Source: Sulfuricaulis sp040901545 (GTDB lineage Bacteria > Pseudomonadota > Gammaproteobacteria > Acidiferrobacterales > Sulfurifustaceae). From it: DNA of 64,000 nucleotides. The notes below the pieces were generated by a model. The model was not told where the DNA came from, made no database searches, and was given only the letters and a program-made list of their open reading frames with translations. Where the stretch lies: positions 1-64,000 of the forward strand of contig NZ_JBBDYL010000054.1 of the NCBI RefSeq assembly GCF_040901545.1. Direction: 5' to 3'. This document shows, one piece after another, positions 44,361 to 53,647 of the stretch. The translations under genes were made by a program, and so were the position numbers. How positions within the stretch are numbered: position 1 is the stretch's first letter; each line of letters begins with the position of its first letter.

Positions 44361-45887
44361 ATGTACGATAATCTGTTCACGATTCTGCAGATTCTGACTT
44401 ATGCGTTTGTCTTTGTCGTCGGCACGGGTGTGTTGATTGTCATCTTCCTGTTCATCCGGGACATCACCCAAACCGAGAATGCCATACGCCGCAACTTTCC
44501 GGTCATCGGTCGCTTCCGTCCGCTGTTCGAAAAACTCGGGGAATTCTTTCGGCAGTATTTCTTCGCCCTCGACCGTGAGGAGATGCCGTTCAACCGCGCC
44601 GAACGCAACTGGGTTTACCGTGCCGCCACCGCGCAAGATAAGGGCAATACCGTGGCATTCGGTTCCACCCGCGATATGCGTGCGCCCGGTTCGATTATCT
44701 TCGTCAATTGCCCTTTTCCCACCCTTGAAGTGGACGCCTCTACGCCACAGCCGTTGACCTTCGGGCCTTACTGCCGGCATCCCTACATCGCCTCCTCCTT
44801 TTTCAATATTTCGGCCATGAGCTACGGTTCGATATCCAAACCTGCCGTTCAGGCGCTCTCGCGTGGCGCCAAAATGGCGGGTTGTTGGCTCAATACCGGT
44901 GAAGGCGGATTGTCCCCGTACCATCTCGAAGGCGGCTGCGATCTGGTTTTTCAGATTGGCACGGCCAAGTATGGCGTGCGCGACGAGATCGGAATACTGA
45001 GCGATGAAAAGTTGCGCGAAGTGGCGGCGCACGATCAGGTAAAAATGTTCGAGCTTAAACTGTCGCAGGGAGCCAAGCCCGGCAAGGGCGGCATTCTCCC
45101 GGGAGCAAAAGTCACTCCGGACGTGGCGCGGATACGGGGAATCCCGGCCTATAAGGATTCCATCAGTCCGAACCGTCACCCCGACATCAACACCGTTGGG
45201 GAGTTGCTGGATCAAATCGAGCGCATTCGTCGAGTGACCGGGAAACCAACCGGATTCAAAGCCGTCATCGGCGCCTACGGGTGGCTCGATTCCCTCGCCG
45301 ACGAAATCAGGCGACGCGGGAATGAAAGCGCGCCGGATTTCATCACCGTCGACAGCGGTGACGGCGGAAGCGGCGCAGCACCGATGAGCCTCATGGATAA
45401 CGTCGGCATGTTGCTGCGCGAGAGCCTCCCGCTCGTGGTGGATAAACTGCGCGAGCATGGATTGCGCGATCGCATCCGGGTGATTGCCTCCGGCAAGCTT
45501 ATCAATCCCGCGGAGGTCGCCTGGGCGCTGTGCCTGGGCGCCGATTTCGTGAATTCCGCGCGCGGATTCATGTTTTCACTGGGATGCATCCAGGCGTTGC
45601 GCTGCAACAAGGACACCTGCCCGACCGGCATCACCACCCATAATCCGAAACTGCAGCGCGGACTCGACCCGGCCAACAAAGCCGTACGCGTCGCCAATTA
45701 CGCGCGCAACATGGAATACGAGGTGGGCGTGATCGCGCACTCCTGCGGCGTGGCCGAGCCACGGCGATTGAAGCGCTATCATGCGCGGGTCGTCACGGAA
45801 AGCGGACGGAGTCTTTCGCTGGCCGATATCTATCCTGAAGTCAAAACGGCCGCGCCCGATCTTGGTACCCCGAACACCGTCAACTGA
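44361..45887 (+). CDS. FMN-binding glutamate-synthase-family protein (membrane-anchored)
   Basis: 508 residues: one N-terminal membrane helix (AFVFVVGTGVLIVIFLFI), then the FMN-binding (beta/alpha)8 domain of glutamate synthase, including SMSYGSISKPAVQALSRGAKMAG, SQGAKPGKGGILPGAKV, DSGDGGSGAAPMSLMDNVG and the [3Fe-4S]-type CIQALRCNKDTCPTG. It lacks the glutamine amidotransferase and the GltD-like subunit, so it is not a full glutamate synthase. Similar single-domain proteins (YerD-like) have no established substrate. Stands alone, convergent with the LysR gene. Confidence 0.88.
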   Translation: MYDNLFTILQILTYAFVFVVGTGVLIVIFLFIRDITQTENAIRRNFPVIGRFRPLFEKLGEFFRQYFFALDREEMPFNRAERNWVYRAATAQDKGNTVAFGSTRDMRAPGSIIFVNCPFPTLEVDASTPQPLTFGPYCRHPYIASSFFNISAMSYGSISKPAVQALSRGAKMAGCWLNTGEGGLSPYHLEGGCDLVFQIGTAKYGVRDEIGILSDEKLREVAAHDQVKMFELKLSQGAKPGKGGILPGAKVTPDVARIRGIPAYKDSISPNRHPDINTVGELLDQIERIRRVTGKPTGFKAVIGAYGWLDSLADEIRRRGNESAPDFITVDSGDGGSGAAPMSLMDNVGMLLRESLPLVVDKLREHGLRDRIRVIASGKLINPAEVAWALCLGADFVNSARGFMFSLGCIQALRCNKDTCPTGITTHNPKLQRGLDPANKAVRVANYARNMEYEVGVIAHSCGVAEPRRLKRYHARVVTESGRSLSLADIYPEVKTAAPDLGTPNTVN

Positions 45888-45979
45888 GCCTTCCAGGAAG
45901 ACCCTAACTTTATCGAATAAAAAGCATGAATCCGGCGGGCACTCTTAAAGATATATAACACGGTATCGATCGCCTCGTG

Positions 45980-46888
45980 TCAGTCCGCCTCCCACGGCGG
46001 TACCGGGGTGAATTTTTCGACAAGAAAATCGATGAATGCCCGCACCTTGGGTGACATGTGCCGGCGATGCGGATAGACCGCCAGAATCGAGGCCTTCTCA
46101 TGGACGTAGGCCGGCAGAAGATGGACCAACCGACCGGCTTTCACGTCCGCGCCGACGAGATAGGTCGAAAGCCGGGCGATGCCAAGTCCGGCCAGCACCG
46201 CGTAATAAACGGTATCGGCGCTGTTGGTTTCGAAATTTCCGGAGACATGCAGGACACGGCTGCCCTCGGGGCCTTCGAATTCCCAATCGTTGAAGGTGGT
46301 TACCGTGTACAACATCAGGCAATTGTGTTTCATCAGGTCATCGGGGGTCTGCGGAACACCATGCGCCTCGAGATAGGACGGAGCCGCGCATACGATGCGC
46401 CGGTTGATGGCAAGCCGGCGCGCGACGAGCGAGGGATCGGTCATCTGCTCGGTGAAACGTATGGCGACGTCGACGCCTTCGTCCACCAAGTCAACGGTGC
46501 GGTCGGTGACTTCCAGAATCACCCGCAGCTCCGGGTAGCGGCTGAGGAACTCCGGGATCAGGGGGAGAACGCGGTTTTTCGCGAACGCGACGGTCGAGGC
46601 CACGCGCAGTGTTCCGCGCACGTTTCCGTGCAGGGCCGTAACCCACTCCTCGGCTTCTGAGATTTCCGTCGCGATGCGCGCGCTGCGCTCATAGAATAAA
46701 CGACCCTCATCCGTCAGGCTGATATGACGGGTGGTGCGATTCAGCAACCGCACCCCGAGCCGGGTCTCCAGACGACTGATCTGCTTGCTGACGGCCGAAG
46801 GCGTCAGCTCGAGCGCTCGTGCGGCGGCGGAAAAACCTCCCTCCTGAACCGCGCGCGCGAAAATCAGCATCTGAGTGGCAATATCCAT
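45980..46888 (-). CDS. LysR-family transcriptional regulator
   Basis: 302 residues. N-terminal winged helix-turn-helix (GGFSAAARALELTPSAVSKQISRLETRLGVRLLNRTTR at about 17-50), then the LysR substrate-binding domain of PBP2 type (VEGVDVAIRFTEQ-like DEGVDVAIRF, ETNSADTVYYAVLAGLGIARL). Resembles CrgA/DmlR-type regulators. It is divergent from two small genes across a spacer with a 6-bp inverted repeat at 46912-46928, which is probably its own site and may regulate both directions. The effector is unknown. Confidence 0.9.
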   Translation of the reverse strand: MDIATQMLIFARAVQEGGFSAAARALELTPSAVSKQISRLETRLGVRLLNRTTRHISLTDEGRLFYERSARIATEISEAEEWVTALHGNVRGTLRVASTVAFAKNRVLPLIPEFLSRYPELRVILEVTDRTVDLVDEGVDVAIRFTEQMTDPSLVARRLAINRRIVCAAPSYLEAHGVPQTPDDLMKHNCLMLYTVTTFNDWEFEGPEGSRVLHVSGNFETNSADTVYYAVLAGLGIARLSTYLVGADVKAGRLVHLLPAYVHEKASILAVYPHRRHMSPKVRAFIDFLVEKFTPVPPWEAD

Positions 46889-46911
46889 GGCAAACCTATC
46901 CGTGCCCTGCA

Positions 46912-46928
46912 GTCACAAGTGATGTGAC
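46912..46928. promoter_or_regulatory. Palindromic operator candidate in the LysR divergent promoter
   Basis: GTCACA-AGTGA-TGTGAC is a perfect 6-bp inverted repeat with a 5-base spacer, 23 bases before the LysR start and 84 bases before the first small gene. It has the T-N-A character of LysR sites, though the spacing is 13 rather than 11. Confidence 0.45.
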
Positions 46929-47012
46929 CATTATCCCTCTAATTTTCCAGGAGGTCAGCCACTATTCTCTCTGCAGTGCATTATCAACCGCGTTAAACGC
47001 AAGGAGGTATCG

Positions 47013-47234
47013 ATGAGCACTGATGTCGAGAAATTGAGTTATGTCGCCCCGACACCTGATGAAATCGAGTGGCATGTCAGGCATGCCCGGCAACTGCGTA
47101 GCGAGGCTATCGCCGCTGGCGTCCGGCAGTTAATCGGCCGTAGACGCCCTCGTGCCGGGAACTTAAAAGCGCCGGATGGCGGCGCCCTGTGCCAGGCCGC
47201 GGCAAAGCGGCACGCACACGGAACGTGCCAATAG
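47013..47234 (+). CDS. Small protein of unknown function, divergent from LysR gene
   Basis: 73 residues with a perfect AAGGAGG ribosome-binding site ending six bases before the ATG. The first 45 residues (EIEWHVRHARQLRSEAIAAGVRQLIG) form an amphipathic basic helix like those found in small proteins next to DUF1127 genes. The C-terminal 30 residues are basic and low in complexity and may not be folded. It is 52 bases upstream of the DUF1127-like gene. Function unknown. Confidence 0.55.
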   Translation: MSTDVEKLSYVAPTPDEIEWHVRHARQLRSEAIAAGVRQLIGRRRPRAGNLKAPDGGALCQAAAKRHAHGTCQ

Positions 47235-47286
47235 GCGACGCGCTGCGCGCCAGAATAGATTTCTAACTTTACGAGGAGATTGTTCG

Positions 47287-47544
47287 ATGGATGCTAAGGT
47301 TGAAAGCGCTGCCTATGCCGAAGCGCTGCCGGCTCTAAAATCAGGTGGGTTCGCCCTTTCCGAAATGCTGACACCGATCGGTCAAGGCGTTGTCAAGATC
47401 GTAACAACGTTCCGAATCGCCAATATTGTCGCGAATCGGGCCGATCGATATTACGCCATGGATGACGCGCAACTTGCGAAGATCGGGCTGACACGCGACG
47501 GCATACCGGCTGAATTGGTACGATTATTTTCCGCGCTTGAATAA
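47287..47544 (+). CDS. DUF1127-like small protein
   Basis: 85 residues; GAGGAG lies 8 bases before the ATG. The last 40 residues (IANIVANRADRYYAMDDAQLAKIGLTRDGIPAELVRLF) fit the DUF1127/YjiS pattern ending in a short basic/arginine-poor helix with the LxxIGLTRxxI core. DUF1127 proteins in alphaproteobacteria are linked to phosphate and RNA metabolism. The N-terminal half is specific and hydrophobic. Probably cotranscribed with the upstream small gene and controlled by the LysR regulator. Confidence 0.68.
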   Translation: MDAKVESAAYAEALPALKSGGFALSEMLTPIGQGVVKIVTTFRIANIVANRADRYYAMDDAQLAKIGLTRDGIPAELVRLFSALE

Positions 47545-47631
47545 ATCACGCTGTCCTTGAAACAGTGCGATCGTGCGTGATCCAGTGATTCCACCCGTCG
47601 ACCGGGGTGGCAGTACGCATCCACAGGCTTC

Positions 47632-48864
47632 TTAGCTTGCCCTGACCCCTCGGGGACGCCCTGGAAACGCGGCGGCCGGTTGTATCGCCGGGGGTGATTT
47701 CGACAATATCGGCTTGGCGCTGGCTTTTTTCTGCGGCTGACCCGCAAATTTGAATCGCTTGACCAGGGAATCCAGACGGTTTGTCTCGGCTTCGAAAGCG
47801 AGCGTGGCAGCCGTGGTCTCTTCCACCAGGGAGGCGTTTTGTTGGGTGACGTCATCCAACTGCGCCAGCGTCCTGCTGATCTGATCCACCCCCGTGCTCT
47901 GCTCCTGGGAGGCGGCCGCGATCTCACCGATCAATTCAGTCACTTTGGACACGCTCGTGACAATGTTGTCGATGATTTCGCCGGCTTCCGCCACGAGCTC
48001 GCTGCCTATGTTGACGTCGCTGGCGGATTCCTTGATCAACTCCTTGACCTGCTTGGCCGCCTGGGTGCTTCTCTGAGCGAGGTTTCTCACTTCGCTCGCC
48101 ACCACGGCAAACCCATGGCCCTGCTCGCCAGCCCGTGCCGCCTCCACCGACGCATTGAGCGCCAACAGATTGGTCTGGAAAGCGATGTCCTCGATGAGGC
48201 CGACAATGTCCCCGATGTTTTTTGAACTCTTTTCGATCATAGCCATGCGTTCGACTACCTTGCGCACCGTATGCGCGCCTTTCTCGGCGATCGCGCTGGC
48301 GCTTTTGGATAGGCCGCTGGCCTGCTGGCAATTTTCCGCGTTCAGTTTTGCCGACCCTGACAGTTGTTCCATTCCCGCGGCGGTCTCTTCCAGTGCCGCG
48401 GCCTGCTCCTCGGTGCGCTGCGATAAATTCACATGCCCGGCGGCGATCTCATTTGCCGCAACGCGAATGGTTTCGGCACTGACGGCTACCTGACCCACGA
48501 TCTCGCGCAGGCTGGCGAGCGCCTGATTGAGAGTTTTGCATGTCTGGCCGAACTGGCCGCGCAACAGCCTAAGATTGGTTCCCTGGTCTTCGATTTCGCT
48601 CAGATCGTGTTCGTCGATGCGCTTTGCCAGTCGGTTGACATGGCGCCAGCCATATTTGGAAGAGAAATACAATCCGCCGAGGAAATAGAGCGCGAGCAGC
48701 AAAGTGGCGCCGATGCCGATGAGCGCCGCCCTGGTGAGATCCGCGTAGGCATGATAAATCGCGATCGCCAGAGGGATCATAAAAAATCCACCGACAATCG
48801 GAAACCGGGCCATATTGGTAAGTCTGATGTACATGGCCACGGCGGGCTTGAAAATCCAATCCAT
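47632..48864 (-). CDS. Methyl-accepting chemotaxis protein without a ligand-binding domain
   Basis: 410 residues with two membrane helices at about 22-41 and 47-66, separated by only a few residues, then a HAMP-like linker and the MCP signalling domain with the hairpin tip IEDIAFQTNLLALNASVEAARAGEQGHG near 213-240 and EVRNLAQRS after it. There is no periplasmic sensor domain. It may sense through the membrane state or a partner, or signal to an aerotaxis-type input. It stands alone, with no che genes nearby. Confidence 0.92.
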   Translation of the reverse strand: MDWIFKPAVAMYIRLTNMARFPIVGGFFMIPLAIAIYHAYADLTRAALIGIGATLLLALYFLGGLYFSSKYGWRHVNRLAKRIDEHDLSEIEDQGTNLRLLRGQFGQTCKTLNQALASLREIVGQVAVSAETIRVAANEIAAGHVNLSQRTEEQAAALEETAAGMEQLSGSAKLNAENCQQASGLSKSASAIAEKGAHTVRKVVERMAMIEKSSKNIGDIVGLIEDIAFQTNLLALNASVEAARAGEQGHGFAVVASEVRNLAQRSTQAAKQVKELIKESASDVNIGSELVAEAGEIIDNIVTSVSKVTELIGEIAAASQEQSTGVDQISRTLAQLDDVTQQNASLVEETTAATLAFEAETNRLDSLVKRFKFAGQPQKKASAKPILSKSPPAIQPAAAFPGRPRGVRAS

Positions 48865-49362
48865 AATCAGTTCCTGTCAGAATTATTTCCCGCGCCACTA
48901 TCGTGTGTGGCGGGAAGGATTTGCCTTGAATTTGCGTCGCAGCCGTAAAGCCAGGCATACGACCTGGATACTACGAAGTGTAGCCCAAGAAATCAGTGAA
49001 TTTAGCGGGTTAGGGGCCGGACTATCCAGTAATTCCCCGTTGCGATGCCCAAGAGGGAATTGGGACATTAGCCGTGCCACACGTAAACCGATCCACCGGA
49101 TACGACGGCTGATGGCCGGATGCACGCTGCAACAATTCGGCAGGGCCGATTCAGCTGAAGGAAACCGGGGATATTGGGCCAGCGTCAGCTTACCTTGATA
49201 TTCTAAGCATACTTAAAATAAGAAAAGGTAAATACCGCCGGCAAAGTACCGGCTATGCGGTTGCGGCCGCGCTGAATGGGGTGCTGGGTTTGCCCGGGAA
49301 AAACCAAGCGAAACCGGTAGATCCTCTACTCGAAACCAAGCCAAGCCTAACACCTCAATCGA
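48865..49362. other. Intergenic region between the chemoreceptor and glxR genes, no gene seen
   Basis: Nearly 500 bases without a credible gene. The short frames in it have no family and use rare codons. It contains small inverted repeats such as GCCGG-CAAAGTA-CCGGC near 49240. It probably holds the 3' end signals of glxR and the promoter of the chemoreceptor gene. Confidence 0.45.
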
Positions 49363-50244
49363 TCAGGCGACGTCGTGATTGGCCAGCAGTTCCAGGGCCT
49401 TCACCATCGCCGAATGATCCCAGTCGCTGCCGCCGTGCGCCGCGCAGGCATTGAACAATTCTTGGGCGTTGGCGGTATTCGGCAGGCTGATTTTCAGCAA
49501 CCGGGCGTTTGACAGCGCCAAACTGAGATCTTTCTGGTGCAAGCTGATCCGAAAACCGGGATTGAACGTGCGCTTGATCATCCGCTCGCCGTGAACTTCG
49601 AGAATCTTGGAGGAGGCAAACCCGCCCATGAGCGCCTGCCGAACCTTGGCCGGATCCGCGCCCGCTTTCGAGGCGAATAACAGGGCCTCGGCGACCGCCT
49701 CGATGTTCAACGCGACGATAATCTGGTTGGCCACCTTGCAGGTCTGCCCGTCGCCGTTACCGCCCACCAGCGTGATGTTCTTGCCCATCAATTCGAACAG
49801 CGGCTTGATTTTATCGAAAGTTTTCTGTTCACCGCCAACCATGATCGTCAGCGTCGCCGCTTTAGCGCCGACCTCGCCGCCGGAGACGGGCGCGTCGAGG
49901 TATTCGCAACCGAGTTCATTGATGCGCCTGGCGAATTGCTTGGTTTCGACCGGCGATATCGAACTCATGTCCACCACGATTTTTCCCTTGCTTAAACCTT
50001 CGGCCACGCCGTTTTCATTGAACAGAACGGCCTGCACATGCGGCGTATCCGGCACCATGATGATGATTATTTCGGCGTTCTTGGCCACTTCCTTGCCGCT
50101 ATTGCAGGCGACCGCGCCGCCGTCGAGCAACTCCTTGGGCAAAGGATTGATGTCGTGCAGAAACAGGTTGTGACCGCCCGCTTGCAGATGTCCCGCCATC
50201 GGGCGGCCCATGATGCCCAGTCCGATAAATCCAATCTTGCTCAT
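49363..50244 (-). CDS. glxR: Tartronate semialdehyde reductase (2-hydroxy-3-oxopropionate reductase)
   Basis: Reduces tartronate semialdehyde to D-glycerate with NAD(P)H. The 293 residues have the Rossmann motif GFIGLGIMGRPMA at 5-17, the catalytic-region DAPVSGGEVGA, the lysine-bearing CKVANQIIVALNIEAVAEAL (catalytic Lys in the GxCKxxNN pattern) and the C-terminal NPGFRISLHQKDLSLAL. It forms the gcl-hyi-glxR module: gcl makes tartronate semialdehyde from glyoxylate, hyi isomerises it with hydroxypyruvate. No glycerate kinase is in the window. Confidence 0.93.
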   Translation of the reverse strand: MSKIGFIGLGIMGRPMAGHLQAGGHNLFLHDINPLPKELLDGGAVACNSGKEVAKNAEIIIIMVPDTPHVQAVLFNENGVAEGLSKGKIVVDMSSISPVETKQFARRINELGCEYLDAPVSGGEVGAKAATLTIMVGGEQKTFDKIKPLFELMGKNITLVGGNGDGQTCKVANQIIVALNIEAVAEALLFASKAGADPAKVRQALMGGFASSKILEVHGERMIKRTFNPGFRISLHQKDLSLALSNARLLKISLPNTANAQELFNACAAHGGSDWDHSAMVKALELLANHDVA

Positions 50245-50333
50245 GTTTCCTCCAAATTCCTGTTACGTTACATGATTCCTGATTGATGTCAGTTCAGCAT
50301 CACCTTACGAAGTAAAATGCTGTGCCGATTCAC

Positions 50334-51107
50334 CTACAGATTCTTGAACCAGCTTAATCCTTCATTAGTGGTTGTTTTCGGTTTGTATTCGCAACCGATC
50401 CATCCTTTATACCCAAGACCATCGATGAATTTGTACAGAAAGGGATAATTTATTTCGCCGGTTCCCGGTTCGTGACGACCCGGGTTGTCCGCCAACTGCA
50501 TGTGGGCAATCCGTTTGAGATTGGTCTCAATCGTACGTGCCAAATCGCCTTCCATGATTTGCATATGATAAATATCGTATTGCAGATACAAATTATCCGA
50601 GCCGACATCCTTGAAAATCTCAAGCGCCTGATTGGTATGGCACAGGTAAAATCCCGGAATGTCACGCGTGTTGATCGGTTCCGCCAGAAGATGAATTCCG
50701 GCCTGGCCGAGTTTGTCGGCGGCAAATTTGAGGTTGCTCACGAGCGTTGACCGTATCTTTCCGGCATCAACACCTTTTGGTGCAATACCGGCCAGGCAGT
50801 TAATTTGCTTGCAGCCCAGGCTCTTGGCATAGTCGATCGCCTTGCCGACCCCTTCCTGAAATTCATTCACGCGATCCGGCAGGCAGCCAATCCCCCGTTC
50901 GCCACCGCCCCAATCCCCGGCGGGAAGATTATGCAAAACTTGCGTCAGGCCGTGCTTGTTTAATTTCTCCGCCAATTGCTCCTTCGGGTAGGCGTAGGGA
51001 AACAAATACTCCACCCCTTTGAATCCGGATTTGGCGGCGGCCTCGAAGCGTTCCATAAAATCCACTTCGTTGAACATCATGGTCAGATTGGCGGCAAACT
51101 TGGGCAT
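50334..51107 (-). CDS. hyi: Hydroxypyruvate isomerase
   Basis: Interconverts hydroxypyruvate and tartronate semialdehyde. About 257 residues with a xylose-isomerase-like TIM barrel: MPKFAANLTMMFNEVDFMERF at the start, GVEYLFPYAYPKEQLAEKL, HLLAEPINTRDIPGFYL with the metal-binding Glu, YLQYDIYHMQIMEGDL, MQLADNPGRHEPGTGEINYP and GCEYKPKTTTNEGL. The ATG at 51107 follows AGGAG by about 11 bases; an upstream ATG at 51137 is less likely. It lies 42 bases after gcl. Confidence 0.94.
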   Translation of the reverse strand: MPKFAANLTMMFNEVDFMERFEAAAKSGFKGVEYLFPYAYPKEQLAEKLNKHGLTQVLHNLPAGDWGGGERGIGCLPDRVNEFQEGVGKAIDYAKSLGCKQINCLAGIAPKGVDAGKIRSTLVSNLKFAADKLGQAGIHLLAEPINTRDIPGFYLCHTNQALEIFKDVGSDNLYLQYDIYHMQIMEGDLARTIETNLKRIAHMQLADNPGRHEPGTGEINYPFLYKFIDGLGYKGWIGCEYKPKTTTNEGLSWFKNL

Positions 51108-51149
51108 TCCTTCAATCTCCTGGGAAAAGTAGGTCACGCATCCAACGGC

Positions 51150-52913
51150 CTAGGCCGCGGCGTCAATTTTATCCGACGTCGGCAAATCGATGATTTCTTC
51201 GAACTCCTTGACCATATCGATTTCCGGACCCATGGCGATATCGGTGACCCGTTCGGTTATGACCTCAACCAGAACCGGCACTTTAAGCTCCTCAGCCAGT
51301 TCACGGGCCTGTTGCAGCGCCGGGGCAATTTCTTTGGGATCGAACACCCGGAAGGCCTTGCATCCCAGGGCCTCGGCCAACTTCACGTGATCGACGCCGT
51401 AATCGCCGATTTCCTCACAATTGATGTTTTTGAAACTCAACTGGACCTGGTAGTCCATTTTGAACGCCTTTTCCGCCTGCCGTATCAGTCCGAGATAGGA
51501 ATTATTCAGCAGTACCAGCACGAACGGGATTTGGTGCTGGGCCGCAACGGCCAATTCCTCGACCAGGAACTGAAACGAATAATCGCCCACGACCCCGACC
51601 ACCTCGCGGCCGGGTTCCGCCAATTTCGCGCCCAGGCAGGCAGATACCTCCCAGCCCAACGGACCCGCCTGACCGCAGACGATATAATTGCGCGCCCGGT
51701 TGATTTTTTGAAACTGTCCTGACGCGATCTGATACAGACCGATCGCGGTGATAAAGCGCGTGTTGTCGTCGAAAACCGCGTTGATCTCCTGAAACACGCG
51801 CTGGGGTTTGACCGGCACGTTGTCGAAATCCGTGCGGCGCAACATGGTCCGGCGCCGCTCCTGGCATTCCGCCACCCAGGCATGGCGATCCGGCAAATTC
51901 CCCGTTTTCTTGTACGCGCGCGCCAATTTCACGAACGCCTCCAGCGCATACTTCGCATCCGACACGATGCCAAGTTCGGGACCGAATACGCGGCCGATCT
52001 GCGTGGGCTCGATGTCCACGTGCACAAATATGCGGTCTTTGGTGTAGCGTTCAATGCTGCCGGTATGGCGGTTGGCCCACCGGTTGCCGATGCCGAGCAC
52101 GAAATCGCTTTTCAGAAACGAGGCGTTGCCGTAGCGATGCTGGGTTTGCAAACCCACCTGCCCGGCCTGCAACGGATGATTATCGGGAATCGTGCCCCAA
52201 CCCATCAGGGTCGGCACCACGGGGGTATGGGTAATCTCCGCGAATTCGACCAGCAGCTCGGAGGCATTGGCATTGATGATGCCGCCCCCGGCGACGATCA
52301 GCGGGCGCTTGGCCGCACACAGCATATCCAGGGCCTTTTTGATTTGCGACTCTTGGGCGCGCGGCTTGAAGATATCCATCGGGACATCCGTATCCGCGTC
52401 GTATTCAATAATCTGTTTCTGCACATCCAGCGGCAAATCGATCAATACCGGCCCCGGACGCCCGGACCGCATGATATGAAAGGCATAGCGAAACGCCCAC
52501 GGAACCTGGTTACCTTCCATGACCGTGAACGCCCACTTGGTGACCGGCTTCGCGATGGCGGCGATATCGACCGCCTGAAAATCTTCCTTGAAGAACTTGG
52601 CCGTCGGCGCCTGACCGGTGATACAGAGTATCGGGATGCTGTCGGCACTCGCCGAATAAAGTCCCGTGATCATATTGGTACCGGCCGGGCCCGAGGTTCC
52701 GATATTCACGCCGACCTTGCCGCTGGCGCGCGCGTATCCCTCCGCCGAGTGCGTCCCGCCCTCTTCATGCCGTACCAGCACGTGCCGGATCCGGCTTTTT
52801 CGCAACCCGTCGTAAAACGGCAAGATGGCAGCGCCCGGTATTCCAAATGCCAGGTTTACTCCCTCGCTTTCCAGCACACGCACAGCGGCTTCGGCGGCAG
52901 TCATCTTCGCCAT
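51150..52913 (-). CDS. gcl: Glyoxylate carboligase (tartronate-semialdehyde synthase), atypical active site
   Basis: ThDP-dependent condensation of two glyoxylate molecules to tartronate semialdehyde and CO2. The 587-residue protein aligns along its length with E. coli Gcl (ASADSIPILCITGQAP, FKEDFQAVDIAAIAKP, GDYSFQFLVEELAVAAQ with the ThDP motif, and a C terminus VDHVKLAEALGCKAFRVF). But RHEEGG at 48-53 puts Glu50 where E. coli Gcl has Val51 (RHVEGA), so this enzyme keeps the canonical cofactor-activating Glu. First gene of the gcl-hyi-glxR module. It may use a partly different substrate range. Confidence 0.9.
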   Translation of the reverse strand: MAKMTAAEAAVRVLESEGVNLAFGIPGAAILPFYDGLRKSRIRHVLVRHEEGGTHSAEGYARASGKVGVNIGTSGPAGTNMITGLYSASADSIPILCITGQAPTAKFFKEDFQAVDIAAIAKPVTKWAFTVMEGNQVPWAFRYAFHIMRSGRPGPVLIDLPLDVQKQIIEYDADTDVPMDIFKPRAQESQIKKALDMLCAAKRPLIVAGGGIINANASELLVEFAEITHTPVVPTLMGWGTIPDNHPLQAGQVGLQTQHRYGNASFLKSDFVLGIGNRWANRHTGSIERYTKDRIFVHVDIEPTQIGRVFGPELGIVSDAKYALEAFVKLARAYKKTGNLPDRHAWVAECQERRRTMLRRTDFDNVPVKPQRVFQEINAVFDDNTRFITAIGLYQIASGQFQKINRARNYIVCGQAGPLGWEVSACLGAKLAEPGREVVGVVGDYSFQFLVEELAVAAQHQIPFVLVLLNNSYLGLIRQAEKAFKMDYQVQLSFKNINCEEIGDYGVDHVKLAEALGCKAFRVFDPKEIAPALQQARELAEELKVPVLVEVITERVTDIAMGPEIDMVKEFEEIIDLPTSDKIDAAA

Positions 52914-53313
52914 GGTTATGTCTCCAAATAATTAGAAATCGTTTCGTGCGATGATCGTTTTTCCCTCATGCGATATCAAGCACATTCTTACGGGTCATGA
53001 AATCCAGTCATCACCGCGACACCGCTTCTTCTCGCAACTGTGAAAGCACCGCTCAGAGGCTTGAAAGAACAAAGACATACATAACCCCCCTCTCACCTTC
53101 AGCGATCTCGGTTTCACGGTGAACATCGATACTTTTTCAAGAGCAGCCGTCTAATCAAGCGGGCGGTGGCTCTGGAAATGATCGGCCCAGCCGGATAATC
53201 GAACGCGTTGCTAACCGCTGGTTAACGAAAAAGAGAACTGCCGCACCGAGTCTCCCGCTCGGGTCACGATTTGGAAATCTACACTCCGGTTGTCTTTACT
53301 GTCGAAAGACGGT
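52914..53313. other. Upstream region of gcl, no gene seen
   Basis: About 400 bases without a supported gene. It must carry the gcl promoter, with GGAG 9 bases before the ATG on the minus strand. No strong hairpin, operator palindrome or open frame with family similarity was found. Confidence 0.5.
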
Positions 53314-53586
53314 CTAGCCTACATTTCCGTCATACAGAATCGACGAGTCGAGGTAGGTGTTTTCAAACACCGATGCCTTGCATGGGTATTTATCTTTCGG
53401 CCCCACCGGACCCTGACAGAGATAGTCGCCGGCGTCTCCTTGAATGACGACACCGTATTGCGTGGTCACCGAGAAAGGCCGGTCCATTTTAACCGCCACC
53501 GTCGCCCCGCGCTTGGTATAGGCGCGGGCTTCCGGCATGTAACTGACATCGACATCGTCGCTAATCTTCATTACGGCTTTGGTCAT
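53314..53586 (-). CDS. Small conserved protein (PGDYG-like domain)
   Basis: 90 residues. The middle-to-C-terminal part (MDRPFSVTTQYGVVIQGDAGDYLCQGP, then YPCKASVFENTYLDSS) resembles the PGDYG-type domain, a small beta-rich domain of unknown role. AGG lies 9 bases before the ATG. It sits 61 bases downstream of another small gene in the same direction, so both are likely one unit. No function assigned. Confidence 0.6.
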   Translation of the reverse strand: MTKAVMKISDDVDVSYMPEARAYTKRGATVAVKMDRPFSVTTQYGVVIQGDAGDYLCQGPVGPKDKYPCKASVFENTYLDSSILYDGNVG

Positions 53587-53647
53587 GTTTTACACCTGGA
53601 AAAAATATGGATTGGATTGACATTATTGAACACTTTAACAAAATGCC

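Noticed and set aside
48898..49125. A minus-strand frame upstream of the chemoreceptor
   Set aside because: No family, poor codon character and no ribosome-binding site.
49255..49300. Possible third RAYT end fragment (GTGCTGGGTTTGCCCGGG)
   Set aside because: Only scattered identity to the transposase start, within chance for a GC-rich sequence.
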